Assembly (NCBI RefSeq): GCF_900169075.1
Contig: NZ_LT827015.1
Span: forward strand, 2,930,158-2,994,157
Reading direction: 5' to 3'
DNA from: Chryseobacterium phocaeense
GTDB taxonomy: Bacteria > Bacteroidota > Bacteroidia > Flavobacteriales > Weeksellaceae
Length of the DNA: 64,000 nucleotides
Program-made: the position numbers and the translations under genes
Shown here: positions 52,860-62,207 of the stretch, one piece after another
How positions within the stretch are numbered: the stretch's first letter is position 1
How the letters are laid out: every line of letters starts with the position of its first letter
Notes under the pieces: generated by a model
Seen by the model: the letters and a program-made list of their open reading frames with translations, nothing else
Databases searched by the model: none
What the model was told of the DNA's origin: nothing

Positions 52860-54428
52860 ATGAAAAATAATTATAAAGGGCTGTCTCTGATGAGCCTGGT
52901 TTTCACCCTGCTTACCCATTTTGCGTATGCACAGACAGACAGCACTGAAGTGGCCAGTATTTACGGCTTTTATTCCTATTCAAGTTCGCTGATGAATGCT
53001 TCATCGGCATCGGAGCTTACGATACAGGGAAATGCGTCGCATACCGCTACAGGGGTACAGCTTACTCCCGCCAGTTCAGGCCAGTTCGGAGGTTTGTTTA
53101 TCAACGGAAGAACCTTTACTTCGGTAAACGGGCTGCACGTTGAATTTGAATATGACATGAAAAACGGAACCGCACTGGGAGGTACGTATGGAGACGGTTT
53201 ATCATTCTTTCTTTATGATGGAGCCGTTACCAGTCCTACAATCGGTGCCCCGGGTGCCGGGATAGGATATTCCTACAACAGAACGAAAGACACCTATGCC
53301 TCTCAAAGAAGACAAGGTCTGTCAGGAGCTTATCTTGGTATTGCCCTGGATGAGTTCGGGAATTTTAAATCCAAGCGTTTTCAGGGAGAATCCAGGATAA
53401 ACGGGATATCCGGAGTAACCTGGAGCCAGGCAGCCAGCCATGTGACTTTAAGGGGAGCCAGAGGCGCAGCCATCAATACCACAGGGCTAGGGGCAGGATT
53501 CACAGGATATCCGGTTCTGGCCACCAGAACTACCTTAAGCAATTCGGGGACAGTGGGAAGAATTCTTCAGACAGACAGAAGCTATGCCGCGACTTCAAAC
53601 ACACTTGCGTCCACATTTGATCTGAGAAACAATGCCGGAGAATTCAGGAAGGTATATCTTGATCTGATTCCGCATTTTACAAGCCCTACGACAACGGACG
53701 GGTTTGACATCAAAGTGGATATCCAGACAACCCAAAACGGCACCCCCATTAACGTAATTAATTATTATCATTACAAAACCTCGATACCTTATACTGAAAA
53801 TGCCAATCCTCAGACGAGTGATTTTAATACTTCGGATACGGAAGGAACAGCAACAAACCATACGCTGAATGCAACGGTACCTTCTGTTTTGAAACTTGGT
53901 TTTGCCGCAGCAACAGGAGGCGCTTTCCAGCAGCATATTATCAGAAATGTAAAGCTTACCCTTCCGTATTCGGCTGTAAGCAATAATGATGTGGCTTCAA
54001 CCTGTAAATTTCAGCCGGTCAATATTCCGGTTTTCAGTAATGATATTGCCTACAAAGGCCCTATCAGCATAACGACACCGCCTACCGGCAGTAATACGAA
54101 TATTGATTATTCCACATTCAGTTTTACAAAAACAAGTGATACAGACCTTACCCTGTACCGAAGGAAAGTAACGCCACAGGGAACATGGACCTATAATAAA
54201 TCTAACGGGATTGTTACCTTCACCCCTTCCAGCGGATTTACGGGAACTGCTACCATGACTTACTCGATAAAAGGAAGAACGGTAAAGGATTCTAACGGAA
54301 AAATTATTGAACCGTACGGTGATACTGCTTACAGATCTGTTCCCGGAACCATTACGGTTAATCTGAAAACTACCGGATGTATCTATTCCGTTATTTCCAA
54401 CAGAATGGTAACGCAAGGTGTAAAATAA
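52860..54428 (+). CDS. Exported L-type-lectin-like protein
   Basis: The 522-residue protein has a signal ending FAYAQ, then an L-type/legume-lectin-like domain of about 250 residues with VEFEYDMKNGTALGGTYGDGLSFFLYDG and LGIALDEFGNF, the carbohydrate and metal-loop region of that fold. The last 150 residues look like an Ig-like or cadherin-type repeat (NIPVFSNDIAYKGPISI, GIVTFTPSSGFTGTATMTYSI). It should be a secreted or surface carbohydrate-binding protein. No type A sorting domain is evident. Confidence 0.7.
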   Translation: MKNNYKGLSLMSLVFTLLTHFAYAQTDSTEVASIYGFYSYSSSLMNASSASELTIQGNASHTATGVQLTPASSGQFGGLFINGRTFTSVNGLHVEFEYDMKNGTALGGTYGDGLSFFLYDGAVTSPTIGAPGAGIGYSYNRTKDTYASQRRQGLSGAYLGIALDEFGNFKSKRFQGESRINGISGVTWSQAASHVTLRGARGAAINTTGLGAGFTGYPVLATRTTLSNSGTVGRILQTDRSYAATSNTLASTFDLRNNAGEFRKVYLDLIPHFTSPTTTDGFDIKVDIQTTQNGTPINVINYYHYKTSIPYTENANPQTSDFNTSDTEGTATNHTLNATVPSVLKLGFAAATGGAFQQHIIRNVKLTLPYSAVSNNDVASTCKFQPVNIPVFSNDIAYKGPISITTPPTGSNTNIDYSTFSFTKTSDTDLTLYRRKVTPQGTWTYNKSNGIVTFTPSSGFTGTATMTYSIKGRTVKDSNGKIIEPYGDTAYRSVPGTITVNLKTTGCIYSVISNRMVTQGVK

Positions 54429-54451
54429 TTCCACACGACAAAATATAGCAT

Positions 54452-54479
54452 AAAACCATAGAAATTTCTATGGTTTTTT
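54452..54479 (+). terminator. Rho-independent terminator after the lectin gene
   Basis: A perfect 26-base palindrome at 54452-54477 (arm AAAACCATAGAAA) runs into a T stretch. Its arm is nearly identical to the terminator at 56813-56839. Confidence 0.8.
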
Positions 54480-54584
54480 GTTTTTTCCCTGATTCATAAA
54501 GAAGGTTTTGCGCCGAAACGCCTACACCGATATTATTCTATATCAAATAGTTCATAAAAATTAGAATAAAATCCAAAAAAAAAT

Positions 54585-54592
54585 TACATTTG
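54585..54592 (+). promoter_or_regulatory. -10 box of the T9SS cargo gene
   Basis: TACATTTG fits TAnnTTTG, about 60 bases before the ATG at 54652. Confidence 0.5.
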
Positions 54593-54651
54593 TAGAATTA
54601 AATTCAATTCACCAAGTTTAGAAATAGAATTTAATCACTAAAAAACAAACA

Positions 54652-56751
54652 ATGAAAAAATTTATTCTTGCCCTCTCGGTAGGCTGTTTTTCTGTGGCCT
54701 ACACTCAGAATCTAAATTTCAGCGATTCCAATTTTAAAGCTTTAATCTTAAGTTCCAGCGCCAGCAATAATATTGCTAAAAATACCGGTGGAAACCCAAT
54801 TGCAGTGGACACCAACGGCGATGGAGAAATACAGCTTTCGGAAGCGCAGCAGGTGAGATTCTTAACCGTAAAAGTAAACGGAACCGCTACCTACAGCAAT
54901 ATTCCCGATACCGTTACCGATGCACTGCTTTTCACTCATGTAGAGGAACTGTACATCTATGATTCCAAGTCTGCAACCATTCAGTTTGTTAACAATTCTA
55001 CAATCAAAAAGGTAATTTACACGGGAACCGGCGTTTTTACTGACCATACAGGAACCACACAGTACGTTTCCCCTGATTTCTCTTTTAATAATTGTTCCGG
55101 AATACAGGATATTAATCAGTTTCTGTCAGGAATCAGCAATAACTTTAATACCGGAATCACCCTAAGATTTAACAACTGTCCTCAACTCACCGGAAATATT
55201 GTGCTGAGCGGGAAAACCATTAAAGAGCTTTATATGGAGAACTGCAGCGGCATAACCTCGGTCAATACCAACTCATCTTTTCTGCTGAGCAAACTCCACT
55301 TTCAGAACATGACTTCATTAACTAAAATTCTGGTGGATGGCAACAGCGGACCAGTGGGGAACCAGACCTACAATATGAATGTGGATCTTACAATCGCCAA
55401 CTGCCCAAACCTGCAGGAAATAGTAGCTGACACAGATCATTATTACAGCGCAGGGGGATTCTTTTCTTCAGCCAATATAAGCAGCTGCCCGAATCTAAAA
55501 AAAATAAAAGGCCTGAATGTTCCCTCCATTGATTTTACCAATGCAGGACTGGTCAATCTGGAAGAGCTTGACTGTGCTTTTTACAACCGGAATATCTACA
55601 GTACCACAGGAGGAGTGTTTTTCGGAAACCTGACCTCGCTTAATCTGGCGGGCCTTCCAAAACTTAAAATCTTAAAAGCATTTAACCAGCCAGTCACCAA
55701 TACGGTAAACTTCGGTGCCGCAGCAGCGCTTCAGGATATTGACATTACAGGTACTTGCGGCTATATGAGCACGATCAATGTAAGTAACCTTCCCCATCTG
55801 CATACTTTAAAAGCAGACCGTTTTGAATCGCCGGGAGCCCAGGGAAATAATGACCTCCAGAATATCATTGCTAAAAACTGTACTGCCCTGACGAACCTTG
55901 TTTTCCGAAATAACAGTGATCTAAAAGTATTGGATGTTCAGAACTGCCCGGGCTTACAGAAATTATCCATTGGCTATTATGCACCGATGAGTGACGGAAT
56001 TTTCCCGGAACTGCACACTATTAATCTCCAGCAATGTACCGGATTAAAGGAAATCACCGTTCAATTCACTAAAATCAATGCTTTAAACACAAACGACTGT
56101 ACGGCTTTAACTTCATTAGACCTTTATGGAAATGATTTTCTTCCTTCTGTGAATGTTACCCATAATACGAATCTGGAATATATCGGTCTTCAGTCTCTGC
56201 CACTGATCTCACAGGTGAATACAACCGCCAATACCCAGTTAAAAAGTGCTTATTTTAATAATTGCCCGCAAATTACCCAGCTGGATTTTTCAGGTGCTTC
56301 TGCTTTTCAGTATATGACCTTATGGAATATGCCCAATCTCACTTCTGTTAATGCTAGAAACGGCTCCATTGAAGAGGGATTTGATTTTATGAATTACAAC
56401 AGTAACCTTTCAGTTTGTGTAGATAATGCCCAGCTGAATGATGTTCAGGCGATGTATCCCGATATTTCATTTACTACCAATTGCGGAAATTTTTTAGCAG
56501 CTAAAAAGAACGATATTAAAAAGACCGGAATCACCATTGCTCCCAATCCTGTAAAAGATTTTATGACTGTAAAATCTGAGGACCCTTTAAAAAATGTAAA
56601 AATTTTCGATACCCAGGGAAGAATTGTTTTCAATCAGGAATTCAATGATGAAGTGGTTAGAATTAATCTTTCGGCACATCCGGCCGGAAGCTATATTGTG
56701 AACATAAAAACCGGTACCACAGAAGTTACGGGAAAAATTATAAAAGAATAA
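54652..56751 (+). CDS. T9SS type A sorted surface protein with leucine-rich-repeat-like region
   Basis: The 699-residue protein has a signal ending AYTQ, an EF-hand-like loop VDTNGDGEIQLSEA near residues 52-65, and about 500 residues of degenerate leucine-rich-like repeats, each marked by NC-P/S-x-L (NNCPQLTGNIVL, ENCSGITSV, ANCPNLQEI). The C-terminal 75 residues are a type IX secretion sorting domain (APNPVKDFMTV, VKIFDTQGRIVFNQEF, AGSYIVNIKTG, VTGKIIKE). It should be exported by T9SS and attached to the cell surface; its ligand is unknown. Confidence 0.88.
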   Translation: MKKFILALSVGCFSVAYTQNLNFSDSNFKALILSSSASNNIAKNTGGNPIAVDTNGDGEIQLSEAQQVRFLTVKVNGTATYSNIPDTVTDALLFTHVEELYIYDSKSATIQFVNNSTIKKVIYTGTGVFTDHTGTTQYVSPDFSFNNCSGIQDINQFLSGISNNFNTGITLRFNNCPQLTGNIVLSGKTIKELYMENCSGITSVNTNSSFLLSKLHFQNMTSLTKILVDGNSGPVGNQTYNMNVDLTIANCPNLQEIVADTDHYYSAGGFFSSANISSCPNLKKIKGLNVPSIDFTNAGLVNLEELDCAFYNRNIYSTTGGVFFGNLTSLNLAGLPKLKILKAFNQPVTNTVNFGAAAALQDIDITGTCGYMSTINVSNLPHLHTLKADRFESPGAQGNNDLQNIIAKNCTALTNLVFRNNSDLKVLDVQNCPGLQKLSIGYYAPMSDGIFPELHTINLQQCTGLKEITVQFTKINALNTNDCTALTSLDLYGNDFLPSVNVTHNTNLEYIGLQSLPLISQVNTTANTQLKSAYFNNCPQITQLDFSGASAFQYMTLWNMPNLTSVNARNGSIEEGFDFMNYNSNLSVCVDNAQLNDVQAMYPDISFTTNCGNFLAAKKNDIKKTGITIAPNPVKDFMTVKSEDPLKNVKIFDTQGRIVFNQEFNDEVVRINLSAHPAGSYIVNIKTGTTEVTGKIIKE

Positions 56752-56812
56752 TAATTGAATCCTGATAAAAAAATAGCTGCAGTTATTCTTTAATTACAAA
56801 AACTTAGAACAC

Positions 56813-56839
56813 AAAACCATAGAATCATCTATGGTTTTT
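56813..56839 (+). terminator. Rho-independent terminator after the T9SS cargo gene
   Basis: An 11-bp stem (AAAACCATAGA with TCTATGGTTTT) and 4-base loop is followed by Ts. Confidence 0.8.
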
Positions 56840-56843
56840 GTTT

Positions 56844-56851
56844 TATATTTG
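56844..56851 (+). promoter_or_regulatory. -10 box of the DUF72 gene
   Basis: TATATTTG fits TAnnTTTG and lies directly after the preceding terminator, 33 bases before the ATG. Confidence 0.5.
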
Positions 56852-56883
56852 TTCTACTCATTTAATCCCAAAAACTTTCAGAT

Positions 56884-57774
56884 ATGAAATTCGGACAAGT
56901 AGAAGACCCGTCAAAAATAGATTTTACGCTTCCTAAAGATCATTCCAGAACCAAAGAAATTTTAAATCAGAATACAAAAGGACTGGAAAATATTTCAATA
57001 GGCTGCGCAAAATGGAATAAAACCGACCTTAAAGGATTTTATCCCAAAGGAACAAAGGACGAACTGACCTATTACGCCAAACAATTTAATTCTATTGAGC
57101 TGAATGCTACTTTCTACGGAATGCCTACCCCGGAACAGGTGGAAGTATGGAAAGAAAAAACGCCCGACCATTTTAAATTCTTCCCAAAAATCACCAATAC
57201 GGTTTCGCATTTCAGAAGGCTGATAGATGTAACTGAACCGGTAACGAGCTTTGCTTCTGCTGTAATGAACTTTGACCAGAAACTTGGGATGGCGTTTTTG
57301 CAGCTTCATGATAATTTCAAACCTAAAGATTATGACAGGCTGGAAAAATTTGTGAAAGACTGGCCAAAAGAAGTTCCCCTGGCCATTGAACTCAGAAATA
57401 CCGAATGGTTTACAGATGAGGAAATATTCAATACAACCTGTGAACTTTTTGAAGCGCATAACATCACCAACATTATTGTAGACACAGCCGGAAGAAGGGA
57501 TATGCTTCATATGCGGCTTACCACTCCCCATGCATTTGTCCGCTACGTAGGTGCCAATGCTGAAAGTGATTATGAAAGACTGGACGACTGGATGGAACGT
57601 CTGACAAAATGGAAAAAAGAAGGAGTACAAAATATTTATTTCTTCGTTCACCAGAACATTGAAAAAGCGTCTCCACTGCTTTCCGCTTATTTTATAAAAA
57701 AAATGAATGAGGAATGGAAAACGGATCTCCATGTCCCGCAAATGGCTACTGACAATAACGGAACCTTATTCTAA
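56884..57774 (+). CDS. DUF72 domain-containing protein
   Basis: The 296-residue TIM-barrel protein has the family features ISIGCAKWNKTDLKGFYP, FNSIELNATFYGMPTPEQVEVW, FKFFPKITNTVSHFRRL and PLAIELRNTEWF. DUF72 proteins are widespread and related to YecE. Their biochemical activity is not established. The gene is alone between a terminator and the next small gene. Confidence 0.88.
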   Translation: MKFGQVEDPSKIDFTLPKDHSRTKEILNQNTKGLENISIGCAKWNKTDLKGFYPKGTKDELTYYAKQFNSIELNATFYGMPTPEQVEVWKEKTPDHFKFFPKITNTVSHFRRLIDVTEPVTSFASAVMNFDQKLGMAFLQLHDNFKPKDYDRLEKFVKDWPKEVPLAIELRNTEWFTDEEIFNTTCELFEAHNITNIIVDTAGRRDMLHMRLTTPHAFVRYVGANAESDYERLDDWMERLTKWKKEGVQNIYFFVHQNIEKASPLLSAYFIKKMNEEWKTDLHVPQMATDNNGTLF

Positions 57775-57886
57775 GCCTTGTAAAAAAAAGCTGCATTTTC
57801 TCATAAATCTTCCAAAAACCTTCTTAAAAAGTAGCTTTTATGGAAAATTATTAGTAATTTAGGGAATACTGCTATTCATCATATGA

Positions 57887-58144
57887 ATGACAGTGCTTAA
57901 AATACAAGATGTCATGGAAAAAGAAATTTGCACAATAAGCATTGCAAGCAACTGGCTGGGCGATGAATATACATTTTACGAAGATCACAGAATAAAAAGG
58001 GTCTATGATAATCACAGCCTGAGTGCCAACCGCACAGAATGGCTGAAACCTCATGAGATCAGTAAACAAAATAAAGATAAGCTGATCAAAAGCTGTCCTG
58101 AAGAACTCAAGGAGCAGATAATGCATATCCTGGACTATCCTTAA
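57887..58144 (+). CDS. Small conserved-looking protein of unknown function
   Basis: This 85-residue charged protein contains NWLGDEYTFYEDHRIKRVYDNHSL and a helical C-terminus (DKLIKSCPEELKEQIMHIL). No family is recognised. The ATG at 57914 (MEKEICTISI) is an equally likely start and would give 76 residues. It is convergent with the following minus-strand gene. Confidence 0.5.
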   Translation: MTVLKIQDVMEKEICTISIASNWLGDEYTFYEDHRIKRVYDNHSLSANRTEWLKPHEISKQNKDKLIKSCPEELKEQIMHILDYP

Positions 58145-58152
58145 ATAAATAA

Positions 58153-58195
58153 GTAATGAGTAATGGGTAATAAGTAATTTCGTGTTACTCATTAC
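58153..58195. terminator. Possible bidirectional terminator hairpin between convergent genes
   Basis: GTAATGAGTAA (58153-58163) pairs perfectly with TTACTCATTAC (58185-58195). The spacer is built of GTAAT repeats. It overlaps the stop of the minus-strand gene. Confidence 0.4.
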
Positions 58196-58796
58196 CTGCT
58201 GCTGATTTACGTCTTTCTTTTCGAAGCAGCAGGGCAAGATTAAGAAAAATAAGCAGAAAATCAAGGCAGATCCAGATTCCCAGTTTTGAATTTTCGTAAT
58301 TATAGGCATCTACGGTCTTTTTGGCAGTTCCGGAAAGTTTCACACTCTGGTTGATGTAGTTGTTAACTTCTACAATCTGGTCAATATTTTTGTTGGGAAC
58401 TGCATGCTGGGAGAAATACACCATATTCTTTCCAAGATATCCTATGATCCAGTATTCCTCGGACTTATCCATTTTAAGGTATTCTATCCTGTAATATTCC
58501 GGACGGATTTTACCGATATGTTTTGGTTCCAGATTGCCGTCTTTTCCCGTATCCACTTTGATAAGGTAAAAATCAAGGGTCTGCGGAAGCTTATTCACCA
58601 CCTGCAGTCCCACTGAATTATCGACAAAGCCTACCGCACTTTTTTTGATGAACCAGTACGTAAAAAAGGAGATAGAAAAGATCATGGTGACAATGCGAAA
58701 CAGTTTCGCCCATTTTGCCATCCTTCCTGATTTTACTTTGAAGCAAACCAGAGAAAGAACACAAGCCCAGAAGATGACAAAAATGATAAATACCAT
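58185..58796 (-). CDS. Membrane protein of unknown function
   Basis: The 203-residue protein has two N-terminal hydrophobic segments (residues 1-18 and 34-52), a soluble domain of about 115 residues (NKLPQTLDFYLIKVDTG, EYWIIGYLGKNMVYFSQ) and a C-terminal helix (GIWICLDFLLIFLNLALLL) with a basic tail. I do not recognise it. The soluble part probably faces the periplasm. Confidence 0.6.
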   Translation of the reverse strand: MVFIIFVIFWACVLSLVCFKVKSGRMAKWAKLFRIVTMIFSISFFTYWFIKKSAVGFVDNSVGLQVVNKLPQTLDFYLIKVDTGKDGNLEPKHIGKIRPEYYRIEYLKMDKSEEYWIIGYLGKNMVYFSQHAVPNKNIDQIVEVNNYINQSVKLSGTAKKTVDAYNYENSKLGIWICLDFLLIFLNLALLLRKERRKSAAGNE

Positions 58797-58864
58797 ACTG
58801 CAAAGATACTGATTTCACCCGAGTCCGGATGAAGCATTCTGTTTAATAATATTATTAGGAAGTT

Positions 58865-59004
58865 GGAAGAGGGAAGCCGGACGTTATTGAAGTCCAAAGA
58901 CGGAACTTTACGATAGTATTATCAATTTTTCCAAATTGTGACATCAAATTTTAAGCTTGTTGTTTAATGTTAACGTCTGATAGAACTTCTAACTTCCCTC
59001 TTCC
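58865..59004. repeat. Inverted low-complexity repeat arms
   Basis: GGAAGAGGGAAG (58865-58876) recurs inverted at 58993-59004, with similar AAGTTGGAAG-type sequence around each arm. It resembles purine-rich intergenic repeats and lies in the 230-base gap before the HD gene end. Confidence 0.45.
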
Positions 59005-59026
59005 TGTCTCCAGCCTTAAGGTTTCG

Positions 59027-59671
59027 CTAATCAACATTCCATTCTTTGTAAAACTGATCAAGGAATCCCAGCATATAATCATGCCTTTCCTGGGCCAGCT
59101 CCTTTCCTTTAGCTGTATTCATCAGGTCTTTTAAAAGCAGGAGTTTTTCGTAGAAATGGTTAATAGTACTCCCGTTGGATTTTTTGTATTCATCTTTAGA
59201 CATATTCAGGCTGGGCTGGGTTTCAGGATCATACATCGGGTTATTTTTAAAGCCTCCGAAATTGAATGTCCTTCCTATTCCAATAGCACCAATGGCATCT
59301 ATACGGTCGGCATCCTGTACGATTTTAAGCTCAACCGGTAGTTCTGCAGGAGCTTCGCCTCTGTTTTTAAACGAAATATTTTTAATAATAAATAAAACTT
59401 TTTCTATAACTTCTTCGGAAATCTGCTGTTCTTCCAGAAATGCTCTGGCTATTTTTGGGGCGATGGTTTCGTCACCATTATGGAATTTCGGATCTGCAAT
59501 GTCATGAAGCAGCGCGGAAAGCTCTACGACTTCCTGGTTACAGTCTTCTGTTGCCGCAATTTTTTTTGAAAGTTTCCATACCCTTTCAATATGATACCAG
59601 TCATGCCCTGCTTCAGCTCCTTCCAGTTTTTCTTTTACAAATGCTACGGTGTTTTCGATCGTATTTTTCAT
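59027..59671 (-). CDS. HD-domain phosphohydrolase
   Basis: The 214-residue protein has a complete HD metal set: HDWYHIERVWKLSKKI, ALLHDIADPKFH (His-Asp) and a later Asp in KIVQDADRIDAIGAIGIGR. It belongs to the YedJ/YpgQ-like single-domain group, which hydrolyse nucleotides or related phosphates. Its start overlaps the alpha/beta-hydrolase gene by 4 bp. Confidence 0.87.
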   Translation of the reverse strand: MKNTIENTVAFVKEKLEGAEAGHDWYHIERVWKLSKKIAATEDCNQEVVELSALLHDIADPKFHNGDETIAPKIARAFLEEQQISEEVIEKVLFIIKNISFKNRGEAPAELPVELKIVQDADRIDAIGAIGIGRTFNFGGFKNNPMYDPETQPSLNMSKDEYKKSNGSTINHFYEKLLLLKDLMNTAKGKELAQERHDYMLGFLDQFYKEWNVD

Positions 59672-60513
59672 GTATCTTTCAGTTCGTTTAAAATAATGTT
59701 CCAGAGTTTTTTGTTATAGCTTCTAAAAAAATTGATATGACCGATCTCTTTTTTATCAGACTCGGAGGTCTTTACCAGTCTGTATGAAGGTTTAAGATTA
59801 GGATAGGTATTGTTTAAAAGGCTTAATACTCCTTTTTCAGTCAGCCATACATCATCTTCTGCCCGGATCACAAAGACTTTCTGTGTCAGATTTTTAGAAT
59901 AGTCATCTATTTTTTCCAATAGCCTGTTGGTAGATTTCCTGTTTAAAATTAAGGTTCTCCAGTCATATGCGCAATTTTTTGGAAGAATTTCTCCCAAACC
60001 GAACCACTGAGCCGGGAAATACCCTAATAATCCGGTAGTTAGCGGCTGAACAATTCCAAAACCCAAATACGCTTCAATTTTTGTCCGGAACTTGAGGTTT
60101 CCTACAAACGCATTCTGTGTTCCCACGAAAATAAATTCATCAAAGATGTCAGAATCTTCGTTCATTCCAAGGATTAACGCGCCCACGGAGTGCCCAAGAC
60201 AATACTTTTTATATTCCGGAAATTCTTTTTTGATGTATTGTGTTACTGTTTTATAGTCTTCAGAACCCCAAATCCTCATGGACGCCCTGAAACCTTTCAT
60301 ATTTTCAGGTTTCGATAGCCCGATTCCCCTATAATCATACGAAATAACCGTAAACCCATGTTCTGAAAAGAATTGGGCAAACGAGAAATACACATGCTGC
60401 TTCACTCCGGTTGCAGAATTGATCAGCAGCAGCTTTCCGTTACTGTTCTCCGGTCTGAAAAGATGAACCGCAAGAGGTACATGGTCTTTTGTAATGAGTT
60501 CCCGTTTTTCCAT
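59668..60513 (-). CDS. Alpha/beta-fold hydrolase
   Basis: The 281-residue enzyme has INSATGVKQHVYFSFAQFFSEHG, YDYRGIGLSKP, the nucleophile elbow LGHSVGALILG, a late acid (IRAEDDVWLT) and the catalytic His in KEIGHINFFRSYN. The substrate is not predictable. It follows a terminator, so it begins a unit with the HD gene. Confidence 0.82.
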   Translation of the reverse strand: MEKRELITKDHVPLAVHLFRPENSNGKLLLINSATGVKQHVYFSFAQFFSEHGFTVISYDYRGIGLSKPENMKGFRASMRIWGSEDYKTVTQYIKKEFPEYKKYCLGHSVGALILGMNEDSDIFDEFIFVGTQNAFVGNLKFRTKIEAYLGFGIVQPLTTGLLGYFPAQWFGLGEILPKNCAYDWRTLILNRKSTNRLLEKIDDYSKNLTQKVFVIRAEDDVWLTEKGVLSLLNNTYPNLKPSYRLVKTSESDKKEIGHINFFRSYNKKLWNIILNELKDT

Positions 60514-60519
60514 AAGATG

Positions 60520-60547
60520 AAAATAAAAAATCCACTATAAAAGTGGA
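60520..60547 (-). terminator. Rho-independent terminator after the PfkB kinase gene
   Basis: TCCACT (60531-60536) pairs with AGTGGA (60542-60547), and the minus strand continues into TTTTTTATTTT. Confidence 0.65.
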
Positions 60548-60603
60548 GATTTTACTTATATTTTTATGTTAAGTTTCTGCTTTTCGATATGTGGCAAATA
60601 GCT

Positions 60604-61494
60604 TTAGGAAAAGAAATCGGACATTCTAGGAAGCCCTGTTTGTGATCCTTTTCCTCCGGAAACCCTTGAAGAAACTTCATTTCCGAATTTCACACAATCC
60701 TCGATAGAATTTCCATGGCAGAGCGCTATGGCAAATCCTGAAGTAAAGGCATCTCCCATCCCCATTTTGTAAACGGTTTCATCCTTATCATTTCTGTAAT
60801 ACTTCATTTCAGTTCCGTCAAAATAGATCGTAGAGTTGGTATCATCCCTTACAAACACTTTATTAAAGTATTTTTTAAGGATCTCCTCCCTTTGTTCTTC
60901 ACCGAAAACCGTATGAAGCTCACTGCTTTTCGTCACGATAAAGTCTACATTATCAATAATTCCTTCATGTATTCTCATGGCTGGCGAAGCATAAAGCCCC
61001 ACTTTTTTACCATATTTTTTGGCTTTTCTGATGGAGTATTCTACAACCTCCATCGCTACTTCAAGCTGAACAAGGATCAGGTCCACACTATGAAAATAGC
61101 GGTCTGCGTCTTCCACATGCTGTATGCTCAGCCTTTTATTAGCGGCAGGAACCACCACAATAGCGGCATTTCCATGACTCGTTGTTACATAAGCTGTTCC
61201 GGTAGACTCTGCATCAGTTTCGTGGACGAAGCCTACATTCACCCCTTCCCCTACCAGATTTCTCATGATCTGCTGCCCAAGAGGATCCATCCCCACACAT
61301 CCGATAAAATAAACACTGGCCCCCAGTCTTGCGGTTCCTACCGCCTGATTGGCTCCTTTGCCTCCGAAATAGCTGTCTGAATTGACGGCCAAAACCGTTT
61401 CATTGGATTGGGGAATTTTTTCGGTTTCTAAGACAAGATCTATTGAGGAGCTGCCTACTACTATTATTTTGGGTTGTTCTGATGAGAAATTCAT
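60604..61494 (-). CDS. PfkB-family carbohydrate kinase (ribokinase-like)
   Basis: This protein of about 296 residues starts best at the ATG at 61494 (MNFSSEQPKIIVVGSSSIDL); a longer frame from 61545 adds residues before the family start. It has the ribokinase motif GGKGANQAVGTARLGA near residue 45 and the catalytic Asp in YKMGMGDAFTSGFAIAL. The loop reads GMGD where ribokinases have GAGD, altering the anion-hole residue. The sugar substrate (ribose or another) is not certain. Confidence 0.82.
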   Translation of the reverse strand: MNFSSEQPKIIVVGSSSIDLVLETEKIPQSNETVLAVNSDSYFGGKGANQAVGTARLGASVYFIGCVGMDPLGQQIMRNLVGEGVNVGFVHETDAESTGTAYVTTSHGNAAIVVVPAANKRLSIQHVEDADRYFHSVDLILVQLEVAMEVVEYSIRKAKKYGKKVGLYASPAMRIHEGIIDNVDFIVTKSSELHTVFGEEQREEILKKYFNKVFVRDDTNSTIYFDGTEMKYYRNDKDETVYKMGMGDAFTSGFAIALCHGNSIEDCVKFGNEVSSRVSGGKGSQTGLPRMSDFFS

Positions 61495-61560
61495 TGGTGT
61501 TTTATGTTGGTCTAATATAATACATTTAAGGAAACCTGATCCCAAAAATAAATAATTTAA

Positions 61561-62196
61561 TTAACTTATCTCAATAAATTCTGTAATTATCTTCACCGGC
61601 TTGTGATCTTTGTCATACGCGATGTAGCTGGCGTAAAAACCTTCCCCGTAACCGGTCTCAAAAGCGAAGATAGTGCCCGGATGATTATCAGCCGGCTTTA
61701 GAAAAGCATATTGATCTATGGCTCCTTTTTCATCAAAGAAATAGTCGTGGAAAAATTCTTCATAGATTCCCATGAAATCTGCACCTTTGCTGTGGTACAG
61801 TCTTTTTTCCAGCTCGTTCAGGCTGTTTTGGGTGTCTACATCCATTAGGCATCCCATTCCGCTTTCCACCGGATATCCGAATACTTCTTCTTCGGCAAGA
61901 TCTTTCACATCCTGACCTTCCGTAACGGCCATTTTCCACTCTGAAACCGCATGGTTACTGAAAATAACCTCTGCATAGGCTACACAGTTGCTTTCTCTTT
62001 CCTTATGCAGCAAAACAGAAAAATTCCCTTTCGGAAATTCTGTAGAAAACGGAAGCATATCATTGGTGATCAAAGGATCACAGGCGACCAGCTTTCCACT
62101 TGAAAGGTAGAGTTTCCCAACTTCGAAGCTTTCCAGTAATGGGCTTTCCACGAAGTTTTTTGAGAATAGTTTTTTTATATTTTCCAGGTGTGTCAT
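61561..62196 (-). CDS. DUF4241 domain-containing protein
   Basis: The 211-residue protein matches the DUF4241 pattern: GKLVACDPLI, PKGNFSVLLHKE, NCVAYAEVIFSNHAVSEWKMAV, VFGYPVESGMGCLMDVDT and a final GYGEGFYASYIAYDKD. The function is not known; the family is frequent in Bacteroidota. It lies 11 bp after the small beta-barrel gene. Confidence 0.75.
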   Translation of the reverse strand: MTHLENIKKLFSKNFVESPLLESFEVGKLYLSSGKLVACDPLITNDMLPFSTEFPKGNFSVLLHKERESNCVAYAEVIFSNHAVSEWKMAVTEGQDVKDLAEEEVFGYPVESGMGCLMDVDTQNSLNELEKRLYHSKGADFMGIYEEFFHDYFFDEKGAIDQYAFLKPADNHPGTIFAFETGYGEGFYASYIAYDKDHKPVKIITEFIEIS

Positions 62197-62207
62197 CTTA
62201 ATTTTAA

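Noticed and set aside
53997..54434. Minus-strand open frame opposite the lectin gene
   Set aside because: It has no signal of its own, and the plus-strand gene has clear domain structure. It is a frame shadow.
56995..57741. Long minus-strand open frame opposite the DUF72 gene
   Set aside because: The plus strand encodes a conserved family with a promoter; the reverse frame shows no recognisable motif.
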